DNA of 5,393 nucleotides, taken from contig CAYJPG010000139.1 in the NCBI GenBank assembly GCA_964371995.1, positions 1-5,393 of the forward strand, written 5' to 3'. The notes under the pieces are model-generated. The model saw nothing but the letters and a program-made list of their open reading frames with translations, did no database searches and was not told where the DNA came from. Source of the DNA: SHZI01 sp964371995. GTDB lineage: Bacteria; Pseudomonadota; Gammaproteobacteria; Steroidobacterales; GCA-2729495. Positions 1-5,100 of this stretch are shown in pieces. Positions within the stretch are counted from its first letter, which is position 1; each line of letters begins with the position of its first letter. Position numbers and translations under genes: made by a program.

Positions 1-1159
1 CCCCGGGGCCGCGGTCGAGTATCGCAACCCTCAATCGTTTGCCATCGCGCTTCGCCACGACCTCCACGACCGAATCGGGTGGCGCATGCCGGATGGCGTT
101 GCGCACGATGTTTTCGAAACCGCTGCGCAGCAGTCCCGGGTCGCCGATCATTTCCAGCCCCGGCGTGGCGCTCAGCTCCAGTTTGCAGGGATGCGCGGAA
201 GCTTCTATTTCCTCGTCGCGTACCAGTTCGGCCAGCAGGCTGTCGAGGCGCACCAGTCGGCGCACGATTGCCGCCGCGGCGTCCAGCCGCGAGAAGCGCA
301 GCAGATCGCCGATAACGAGGTTCATGCGCCGGACTTCCTGCTCGATCCGTTCACGTTCGGCCGTGCCGATGGACTGGCGGTGCTCCGCCAGTGCCAGGGC
401 CGCCTGCAGGCGAGCGAGCGGCGAGCGCAGTTCGTGGGACAGCTCGCCCATCAGCTGCTGCCGGCTGGCCAGCAGTGCAGCCAGCTTGTCGGCCATGGAG
501 TTGAAGTCCGCGGCGAGTGCGCCCAGTTCGTCACGACGACGGGTGATCGCGGATGGCACGCGCGCTTCGGTATGGCCGAGTGCGAGTTCACGGACGGCGA
601 GCTGGAGTTCGCCGATGGGGCGACCAACGGTGCGGGCAATCAGCCAGGCAACGGTCGCAATCACCAGCAGGGCCGCGATCAGCAGGCCGGCGGCAGTCGC
701 CGGACTGCCCCAGACAGAAATCCGGTTGGGCAGGGGCAGAAAGGCATAGGCGCTGTTGTCGGGCCCGATCAGCTGCGGTGCAAGCCGCACTGGCCGGTAG
801 TTGCTGTTTGCCAGTTCGGGCGGCGCATTGATCACCGAGTGACGCACGAAGTTGACGTAGGAGGGCGGTACGCGCCGGCCAAGAATATCGTCGCCGTTCT
901 CGTCGAGAATGAAGATCGTCACATCGGATGGAACCGCCGCATCCGTGCGCAGCCACTTTTCAAGTGCCGCGCGCCCGCCGCTGGCGAGTACATCAGCCGC
1001 CGTCTGGCCGAGGCTGCTCTGGCGCGTCGCGATGTAGCTTTCCAGCTGGTAGGAGGCGACCGCAGCAACACTCGCCACGGCGAGACCGATGAATGCCAGC
1101 AGCGCCGCACCGATATAGAACGCCATGCGCAGATACAGCCGCTGGTATGGGAGGTTCAT
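1..1159 (-). CDS. cpxA: CpxA-like sensor histidine kinase, C-terminus cut by window edge
   Basis: Inner-membrane sensor kinase that would autophosphorylate on a histidine and pass phosphate to the response regulator encoded just upstream. My translation of the minus strand from the ATG at 1159 gives 386 residues before the edge. In order: TM1 (about 12-36), a periplasmic sensor region of about 115 residues (37-153), TM2 (about 154-175), a HAMP linker (about 176-228, with P181 and the DELG element at 210-213), a HisKA domain with the H-box ELSHELRSPLARLQ (phosphoacceptor H242), an N-box NIVRNAIRHA (N350, N354) and the G1 box DRGPG (382-386). The G2 box and the end of the ATPase domain lie outside the window. 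The H-box and N-box resemble E. coli CpxA most closely; the periplasmic part is not diagnostic, so the signal sensed is unknown. The start lies three bases after the regulator stop (TGA GCG ATG) with no good ribosome binding site, suggesting coupled translation. Histidine kinase is near certain; the cpxA name is a subfamily guess. Confidence 0.9.
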   Translation of the reverse strand, partial: MNLPYQRLYLRMAFYIGAALLAFIGLAVASVAAVASYQLESYIATRQSSLGQTAADVLASGGRAALEKWLRTDAAVPSDVTIFILDENGDDILGRRVPPSYVNFVRHSVINAPPELANSNYRPVRLAPQLIGPDNSAYAFLPLPNRISVWGSPATAAGLLIAALLVIATVAWLIARTVGRPIGELQLAVRELALGHTEARVPSAITRRRDELGALAADFNSMADKLAALLASRQQLMGELSHELRSPLARLQAALALAEHRQSIGTAERERIEQEVRRMNLVIGDLLRFSRLDAAAAIVRRLVRLDSLLAELVRDEEIEASAHPCKLELSATPGLEMIGDPGLLRSGFENIVRNAIRHAPPDSVVEVVAKRDGKRLRVAILDRGPG

Positions 1160-1162
1160 CGC

Positions 1163-1879
1163 TCAGGGTTCGTGTATGACGGCAGTATCCAGCACATAAC
1201 CATGGCCGCGCAGGCTACGGATACAGCCGGCCGCGACGCCGGCATCGGCCAGCTTGCGCCGCAGCTTGCTGATCAGCGTGTCGATGCTGCGGTCGTAGGC
1301 TTCGATCGGCCGGTCGAGTGCAAGCTCTGTCAGCCGTGCACGGGACAGCACCTCGTCCGGGTGGCGCATCAACTGTTCGAGTACGCGCATCTCCGCTGCC
1401 GTTACCGTTACCGGTGCGTCGTGGACCTGCAGTGCGCAGCGGCGCAAATCGAGACATAGCGGTCCTGCCGTCAGGATGTCGCCGGACCGGGCGGCGGGCG
1501 GTTCGCTGTGCGAACGTTTGAGTATGGCCCGGATCCGTGCAGCCAGCTCGAGCGGACTGAAGGGTTTCGCCAGGTAGTCATCAGCGCCGCCCATCAGGCC
1601 GAGGATGCGCTCTGATTCCTCGCCGCGTGCGGTCAGCATGACGACCGGCAGCTCGTGCTTGCTACGCAGCTTCTTGAGCGCCTCGAAGCCGCTCATGCCG
1701 GGCAGCATCACATCCAGCACCAGCAGGTCTGGCGGGTCAGTGTCGATGCTCGCGAGACCATCTTCAGCATTATGCAAAACGTCCACGCTGAAGCCCTGCA
1801 GCTCCAGAAACTCGCGCAGCATTGCCGCCAGGCTGGCGTCGTCGTCGACGAGCAACAGTCGGGGGGTACCGGGGTTCAT
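1163..1879 (-). CDS. cpxR: OmpR-family response regulator, CpxR-like
   Basis: Cytoplasmic DNA-binding response regulator, 238 residues, normal length for the OmpR/PhoB class. The N-terminal receiver domain (about 7-120) has the acidic pocket at D12/D13, phosphoacceptor D56 in LLVLDVMLPG, T83 in VVMLTARG and K105 in the DDYLAKPF motif. A linker of about 20 residues leads to a C-terminal winged helix (about 138-232) with the recognition-helix region YDRSIDTLISKLRRKL and the wing LRGHGYVLD. The GADDYLAKPF...LAARIRAILKRSH stretch and the DRSID segment are closer to E. coli CpxR than to OmpR or PhoB. It is the first gene of a minus-strand pair with the kinase. The start at 1879 gives the usual short N-terminus before the first beta strand; only a weak GGGC precedes it. 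Response regulator function is certain; orthology to cpxR is likely but unproven. Confidence 0.93.
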   Translation of the reverse strand: MNPGTPRLLLVDDDASLAAMLREFLELQGFSVDVLHNAEDGLASIDTDPPDLLVLDVMLPGMSGFEALKKLRSKHELPVVMLTARGEESERILGLMGGADDYLAKPFSPLELAARIRAILKRSHSEPPAARSGDILTAGPLCLDLRRCALQVHDAPVTVTAAEMRVLEQLMRHPDEVLSRARLTELALDRPIEAYDRSIDTLISKLRRKLADAGVAAGCIRSLRGHGYVLDTAVIHEP

Positions 1880-1930
1880 GCGCCCAGCTTAGCCGACGAT
1901 TGCCATGGGTTGCGCTCTGTTTTCCTTTTG

Positions 1931-1959
1931 TTGACACACCCGGCCGCCCCGCCTGTCTA
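1931..1959 (+). promoter_or_regulatory. Candidate fdxA promoter
   Basis: A perfect TTGACA lies at 1931-1936 in the divergent spacer. At 17 bases' spacing the -10 position reads TGTCTA (1954-1959), a poor sigma-70 box. A better-looking TAGACT (1958-1963) would need an unusually long 21-base spacer. The -35 is convincing; the -10 is not, so an alternative sigma factor or an activator is possible. Confidence 0.4.
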
Positions 1960-1962
1960 GAC
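1955..1962. repeat. 8-base palindrome in the divergent spacer
   Basis: GTCTAGAC is a perfect palindrome sitting on the predicted -10 region of the ferredoxin promoter, between the two divergent units. It could be part of an operator, but it is short and I know no regulator with this exact site; chance cannot be excluded. Confidence 0.25.
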
Positions 1963-1972
1963 TGGATTCAAC

Positions 1973-1977
1973 AGGAG
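1973..1977 (+). promoter_or_regulatory. Ribosome binding site of fdxA
   Basis: AGGAG eight bases before the ATG at 1986, a near-ideal Shine-Dalgarno sequence that fixes the ferredoxin start. Confidence 0.8.
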
Positions 1978-1985
1978 ACAGCCGT

Positions 1986-2324
1986 ATGACCTATGTCGTG
2001 ACCGAGAACTGCATCCGGTGCAAGTACCAGGATTGCGTGGAAGTCTGCCCGGTGGATTGTTTCCACGAGGGGCCGGATTTTCTGGTTATCGATCCGGCAG
2101 AGTGCATCGACTGCTCGTTGTGTGAACCAGAGTGCCCGGCGAATGCCATCCATGCAGAAGATGATCTCCCTGCCGGCATGGAGCAGTTCCTCGTGTTGAA
2201 CCGTACTCTCTCTGCCGTATGGCCAGTGATTACCGCCCGCGGCCAGTCGCCTGCAGACGCTGCCGTATGGGACGGCGTCGAGGGCAAGCTCTGTTACCTC
2301 GAATTACCGGAGAAAGTCGCATGA
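1986..2324 (+). CDS. fdxA: 7Fe ferredoxin ([3Fe-4S][4Fe-4S]), FdxA type
   Basis: Small soluble low-potential electron carrier of 112 residues, close along its whole length to Azotobacter vinelandii ferredoxin I. The first cluster motif is C9-x2-C12-x4-C17-x3-C21-P and the second is C40-x2-C43-x2-C46-x3-C50-P. By analogy with FdI, C9, C17 and C50 hold the 3Fe cluster and C21, C40, C43 and C46 the 4Fe cluster, leaving C12 and C25 (PVDC) as non-ligand cysteines. The C-terminal half (about 58-108) with VWP and WDGVEGKL is the extension typical of this type. The strong ribosome binding site at 1973 supports the ATG at 1986. Its stop codon overlaps the start of the downstream membrane-protein gene (ATGA, 2321-2324), so the two are probably cotranscribed and coupled. 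The electron donor and acceptor cannot be read from the sequence. Confidence 0.96.
   Translation: MTYVVTENCIRCKYQDCVEVCPVDCFHEGPDFLVIDPAECIDCSLCEPECPANAIHAEDDLPAGMEQFLVLNRTLSAVWPVITARGQSPADAAVWDGVEGKLCYLELPEKVA
2309..2312 (+). promoter_or_regulatory. Ribosome binding site of the membrane protein, inside fdxA
   Basis: GGAG lies within the last codons of the ferredoxin gene, eight bases before the ATG at 2321. It decides for this start over a longer reading that begins upstream inside fdxA. Confidence 0.7.
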
Positions 2325-3280
2325 GCGAAGCAAATACCAGCACGGACGTCCCCCAGCAGAAGCCGCTCAATCCGCTGCTCAGTCTGCTCTACCGGCCGCC
2401 ATTTGTCGGCCTGCTCGCCTTTGTCGTGGTCTTTCTGGTGCAGGGCCTGGGTCACACGCTGATGGTCGGCATGGAAAGCTTCTTCGGCGAGCAGTACGTT
2501 TATCAGTCTGCGTTCGCGCTCGGTGCCGTCGGTGCAGTTCTGCTGTACATCGGCATGAAACACCCCGGAGAAGTTGCCGGTACCTGGTATGGATTCTGGG
2601 CCGGTTCGCTGCTGTGGAGCGGATGGGTCGAATTCTCCTTCGTTTGGAGCGCCAATGTCCTGAACATACCGGACCTGATGGATCCGCGTGTTGCCGGCGA
2701 GATCGCTACCAAGGCTGAATATCTGGTGATGATGTCCTCGGTGGGCATCCTGCTGACAACCCTCGCATACTTCATGCTCAATAGAGAAACCAAGTGCAAC
2801 ATGTTCATCTGGTTCCAGCGTAATCTGAAGCTGCGTACCGGCAAGCCGACCCGCGCCTACGAGCGGAATTTTGCGGCCATCACCGCGCTGGAGACGGTCT
2901 ACGTCACCTGGTTCTGCTACCTGGCCCTGCTGTTTATCTATGATGAGCAGATCCTCGGCGACCATCATCCGGTCACCTTCGTGCTCTTCTTCCTGAATAC
3001 GGTGTGGGCGATCTTCCTGTTCATGCGCCTGATCAAGATGTGGAAGGTCACCACGGCTATCCGCTACAGCATTCCGACGGCGATCATCGCCTACAGCAGC
3101 TACGAGATCGCCGGGCGCTGGCATCTCTATACCGATATCTGGGTCGATCTGCCCCGGTTCGGTCCGATCCTCGGCATGATCGCCGTAGCAATGGCTATCG
3201 GTGCCTGGCTCGCCGTGCGCGTACCGGCGCACAAGAAGGCTGAACTGTCGCGGGAGCAGCTGGCGAAGACCCTGTCCTGA
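2321..3280 (+). CDS. Uncharacterised eight-helix inner-membrane protein, coupled to fdxA
   Basis: I do not recognise this 319-residue protein. After a polar, proline-containing N-terminus (1-26), hydrophobic segments lie at about 28-48, 62-79, 86-109, 133-152, 186-207, 217-236, 248-264 and 280-299. The charged loops fit the positive-inside rule with both ends in the cytoplasm: R25, the basic 153-185 loop (with C159), the 237-247 loop and the KK-containing tail. Polar residues sit in or at the edges of helices: H45 and E52, H81 and E84, E104, E133, E191, C199, H215-H216, and E262 with H268. The spaced histidine boxes of membrane di-iron desaturases/hydroxylases are absent, and it does not look like PmoC/AmoC. 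The start at 2321 overlaps the fdxA stop by 4 bases and has its own GGAG. Coupling to a ferredoxin suggests a membrane redox role, but this is inference only. It could instead be a structural or transport protein. Confidence 0.9.
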   Translation: MSEANTSTDVPQQKPLNPLLSLLYRPPFVGLLAFVVVFLVQGLGHTLMVGMESFFGEQYVYQSAFALGAVGAVLLYIGMKHPGEVAGTWYGFWAGSLLWSGWVEFSFVWSANVLNIPDLMDPRVAGEIATKAEYLVMMSSVGILLTTLAYFMLNRETKCNMFIWFQRNLKLRTGKPTRAYERNFAAITALETVYVTWFCYLALLFIYDEQILGDHHPVTFVLFFLNTVWAIFLFMRLIKMWKVTTAIRYSIPTAIIAYSSYEIAGRWHLYTDIWVDLPRFGPILGMIAVAMAIGAWLAVRVPAHKKAELSREQLAKTLS

Positions 3281-3302
3281 GGCCGGATTTTTCCTGGTCG
3301 GA

Positions 3303-3318
3303 TCTCGCCTTGGCGAGA
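3303..3318 (+). repeat. Small hairpin downstream of the membrane-protein gene
   Basis: TCTCGC (3303-3308) and GCGAGA (3313-3318) form a perfect 6-base-pair stem with a CTTG loop, 22 bases after the stop codon. No T-run follows on either strand, so it is not a standard terminator; it may protect an mRNA 3' end. Confidence 0.45.
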
Positions 3319-3327
3319 GTTGGGGCT

Positions 3328-3378
3328 GGCAGGGTCAGCACGAAGCGCGTTTCCCCCGCTTTGTGCTGATCCTGCTTT
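3328..3378 (+). terminator. Long hairpin, probable terminator of the fdxA unit
   Basis: Bases 3328-3347 pair with 3357-3376 in an uninterrupted 20-base-pair stem, with three G-T wobbles (3328/3376, 3334/3370, 3342/3362) and a 9-base loop. A short TTT (3376-3378) follows on the plus strand and no T-run follows on the minus strand. Position and polarity fit termination of the ferredoxin/membrane-protein transcript, although the T tract is weak and the stem is longer than most intrinsic terminators. A regulatory or RNA-structure role for the next gene is the alternative. Confidence 0.55.
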
Positions 3379-3390
3379 AAGATGTATAGC
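3361..3390 (+). promoter_or_regulatory. Candidate promoter of the peroxiredoxin-glutaredoxin gene
   Basis: TTGTGC (3361-3366) and TATAGC (3385-3390) are spaced 18 bases apart, each matching four of six sigma-70 consensus positions. The -35 lies inside the right arm of the long hairpin. TAAGAT (3378-3383) is a competing -10. No clear OxyR site is visible. Confidence 0.3.
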
Positions 3391-3418
3391 GAAGCATCAA
3401 GCAACAGCAGCACCCGAC

Positions 3419-3423
3419 AGGAG
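3419..3423 (+). promoter_or_regulatory. Ribosome binding site of the peroxiredoxin-glutaredoxin gene
   Basis: AGGAG seven bases before the ATG at 3431. This picks the MTANREG start over an in-frame upstream TTG at 3320 that would translate through the long hairpin. Confidence 0.8.
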
Positions 3424-3430
3424 TTCGACC

Positions 3431-4174
3431 ATGACTGCCAATCGTGAGGGCCAGCCCGTTCCCGAGGTTACTTTTCATACCCGGCAAGGGGCGGATTGGG
3501 TAGACCGCACCAGCAAGGAGATTTTCGCCAACCGGACTGTGATCGTGTTTTCGCTGCCCGGTGCTTTTACGCCCACCTGTTCCTCCACCCATGTGCCGCG
3601 CTACAACCAGTTTGCGCCGGCCTTCCACAAGGCAGGTGTGGACGAGATTGTCTGCATGTCGGTCAACGATGCCTTCGTGATGAACGAGTGGCAGGAAGAC
3701 CAGCATGCCGACGACATCACCTTCATTCCGGACGGCAACGGCGAGTTCACTGAAAAGATGGGCCTGCTGGTCAACAAGGATGCCATCGGCTTCGGCCGCC
3801 GCTCCTGGCGTTATTCCATGCTGGTGCGTAACGGCATCATCGAAAAGATGTTTATCGAACCGCAGGAGCCGGGCGATCCCTTCAAGGTGTCGGATGCCGA
3901 TACCATGCTTGCTTACCTGGCGCCAAATGCGCAAAAGCCGCTGGATATCACGCTGTTCACCCGCAAGGGCTGCCCGCACTGTATGCGCGCGAAAACTGCC
4001 CTGACGGGCGCCGGTATCCGCTTCGAGGAACTGATGCTGAACAAGGACTACACCGACACCACGCTGCGTGCAGTGGCCGGTTCAACCTCGGTACCGCAGG
4101 TGTTCATCAACGGCAAGCATATCGGCGGCGCCGACGCGACCGAAGCCTGGCTCAAGAGCCGCAAGGCGAAGTAA
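3431..4174 (+). CDS. Peroxiredoxin-glutaredoxin fusion (hybrid Prx5/Grx)
   Basis: Cytoplasmic peroxidase of 247 residues that reduces hydrogen peroxide and organic hydroperoxides with glutathione, its own glutaredoxin domain recycling the peroxidatic cysteine. Residues about 5-165 form a Prx5-type domain with the motif PGAFTPTC (P43, T47, peroxidatic C50) and the conserved arginine R127 in RRSWRYSMLV. Residues about 171-245 form a glutaredoxin domain with active site CPHC (C181, C184), the TSVPQVFI segment with cis-proline P222, and the GG pair at 232-233 for glutathione binding. Architecture and length match the Haemophilus influenzae hybrid Prx5. It appears to be transcribed alone from the 3281-3430 spacer and faces rlmJ convergently. 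All catalytic residues are present, so I expect an active enzyme. Confidence 0.96.
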   Translation: MTANREGQPVPEVTFHTRQGADWVDRTSKEIFANRTVIVFSLPGAFTPTCSSTHVPRYNQFAPAFHKAGVDEIVCMSVNDAFVMNEWQEDQHADDITFIPDGNGEFTEKMGLLVNKDAIGFGRRSWRYSMLVRNGIIEKMFIEPQEPGDPFKVSDADTMLAYLAPNAQKPLDITLFTRKGCPHCMRAKTALTGAGIRFEELMLNKDYTDTTLRAVAGSTSVPQVFINGKHIGGADATEAWLKSRKAK

Positions 4175-4200
4175 CCAACGAGTCCGGTCAGTCTGACAGT

Positions 4201-4238
4201 GCCGGTCCGTGCGGAGAATTCCATTCGCACGGACTGGC
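4201..4238. terminator. Inverted repeat between convergent genes, possible bidirectional terminator
   Basis: Bases 4201-4213 pair with 4226-4238 in a 13-base-pair GC-rich stem (one G-T wobble, 4204/4235) with a 12-base loop. It lies 26 bases after the peroxiredoxin-glutaredoxin stop and touches the last base of the rlmJ stop codon. Neither side has a T-run, so termination would be inefficient without a factor, but the position between converging genes fits an end-of-transcript structure. Confidence 0.5.
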
Positions 4239-5080
4239 TATTCACCGACCAGCCATTCAGCCACCCAGCCGCCGCGGGCATCGTTGGCCAGATGTTCCCA
4301 GAGCCAGGGGAGCAGGTTCCCGAGTGCAGTATCCAGTCCGTACGGCGGGTTGATGATCAGCATTCCCGAGCCGCGCAGGCCCATATGACCCTCGGATTCC
4401 ACCTGCAGCTCGGCGCGAAAGATCTTGCGGATCCCGCTTGCGGCCAGTTTCGCCGGCAGGCGTGCGGCCTTCGGGTCACGCAGCAGCGGATACCAGACCA
4501 GCCAGGTGCCGCCGGGCCAGCGCGCATGACCGGCTGCGAGGGTGTCGAGTACCGCCGCCAGCTCCTGCCGGACTTCGTATGAAGGGTCGATGAGTACCAG
4601 TCCGCGCCGTTCCGGTGGCGGCACCAGCCCGGGCAGGCCCTCGTAGCTGTCCCGGTCGTGGATATGCACCCGTGCGTCATGGCCGAAGCTCCGGCGCAGA
4701 AGCACGAGTGCCTGCGGATGCAGTTCCAGCAGTTCAAGGTGATCCTGTGGCCGCAGCAAATGGTGGGCAATCTGTGGAGAGCCGGGATAACGGCGAAGTG
4801 TATTTGCATCCGGGTTCATGGCGCGAACCGCGGCCAGATAAGCCTCCAGTTCCAGTGGCGGCGACGCAGCTGATATTACGCGGCTGATGCCGGTCCGGAA
4901 CTCGGCATTGCGTTGTGCTTCGGCGCTGCCCAGATCGTAAATCCCTGAGCCGGCGTGGGCGTCGATGACGCGCAGCGGTTTGTCCTTGCGCTGCAGGGCC
5001 CGGACCGTCAGCGCCAGAATCGAATGCTTCAGGACGTCGGCATGGTTGCCGCAGTGATATTCATGTTGGTAGCTCAGCAT
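4238..5080 (-). CDS. rlmJ: 23S rRNA (adenine(2030)-N6)-methyltransferase RlmJ
   Basis: SAM-dependent methyltransferase that puts a methyl group on N6 of A2030 in 23S rRNA. The 280-residue product aligns with E. coli RlmJ (YhiR) from end to end and has the same length. Visible landmarks: the N-terminus MLSYQHEYHCGNHADVLKH with the conserved Y4, H6 and K18-H19; SAM-binding motif I in IDAHAGSGIY (39-48); LRRYPGSPQIA (95-105); ELHP (119-122); the catalytic motif IV as LIDPSY (D165-Y168); LVWYPLL; and the C-terminal SGMLIINPPYGL. Motif IV reads DPSY where E. coli has DPPY; the aspartate and tyrosine are kept, so activity is expected. The gene converges on the peroxiredoxin-glutaredoxin gene and diverges from the YebC-family gene with only 20 bases between starts. 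The ribosome binding site is weak (AGAG). The start is fixed by the conserved MLSY. Confidence 0.96.
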   Translation of the reverse strand: MLSYQHEYHCGNHADVLKHSILALTVRALQRKDKPLRVIDAHAGSGIYDLGSAEAQRNAEFRTGISRVISAASPPLELEAYLAAVRAMNPDANTLRRYPGSPQIAHHLLRPQDHLELLELHPQALVLLRRSFGHDARVHIHDRDSYEGLPGLVPPPERRGLVLIDPSYEVRQELAAVLDTLAAGHARWPGGTWLVWYPLLRDPKAARLPAKLAASGIRKIFRAELQVESEGHMGLRGSGMLIINPPYGLDTALGNLLPWLWEHLANDARGGWVAEWLVGE

Positions 5081-5094
5081 GTCTCTGCCACAAT
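5066..5094 (+). promoter_or_regulatory. Candidate promoter of the YebC-family gene, possibly giving a leaderless mRNA
   Basis: TTGGTA (5066-5071) and CACAAT (5089-5094) are spaced 17 bases apart, each matching four of six consensus positions. Transcription would begin about seven bases further on, at or next to the A of the ATG at 5101. There is no Shine-Dalgarno sequence before that ATG, which fits a leaderless message. The -35 lies inside the rlmJ coding region. Confidence 0.35.
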
Positions 5095-5100
5095 TACTGC

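Noticed and set aside
86..1459. 457-codon plus-strand open frame opposite the kinase and regulator genes
   Set aside because: It runs antisense across two genes with clear family motifs, shows no domain or ribosome binding site, and long antisense frames are expected in GC-rich DNA.
1880..1985. CpxR box (GTAAA repeats) in the regulator promoter region
   Set aside because: No pair of GTAAA-like half sites is present on either strand.
2219..2320. Longer start for the membrane protein inside fdxA
   Set aside because: The extra residues are arginine-rich out-of-frame ferredoxin sequence; the ATG at 2321 has its own GGAG and a 4-base overlap typical of coupling.
2294..3232. 312-codon minus-strand open frame opposite the membrane-protein gene
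   Set aside because: The product is rich in H, D, Q, E and R with no recognisable domain; the plus frame has a regular helix pattern, a ribosome binding site and coupling to fdxA.
2321..3280. Membrane protein as a PmoC/AmoC-type monooxygenase subunit or fatty-acid desaturase
   Set aside because: I see no PmoC sequence resemblance, no PmoA/PmoB neighbours and no spaced histidine boxes.
3378..3400. OxyR site upstream of the peroxiredoxin gene
   Set aside because: Only one ATAG half element (3386-3389) is present; the remaining spaced elements do not fit the OxyR pattern.
3320..3430. 37-residue N-terminal extension of the peroxiredoxin-glutaredoxin from a TTG at 3320
   Set aside because: The extension would be encoded by the long hairpin, has no ribosome binding site, and the ATG at 3431 has a good AGGAG and matches the family N-terminus.
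3377..3979. 200-codon minus-strand open frame opposite the peroxiredoxin domain
   Set aside because: Antisense shadow of a strongly identified enzyme; no motif in the translation.
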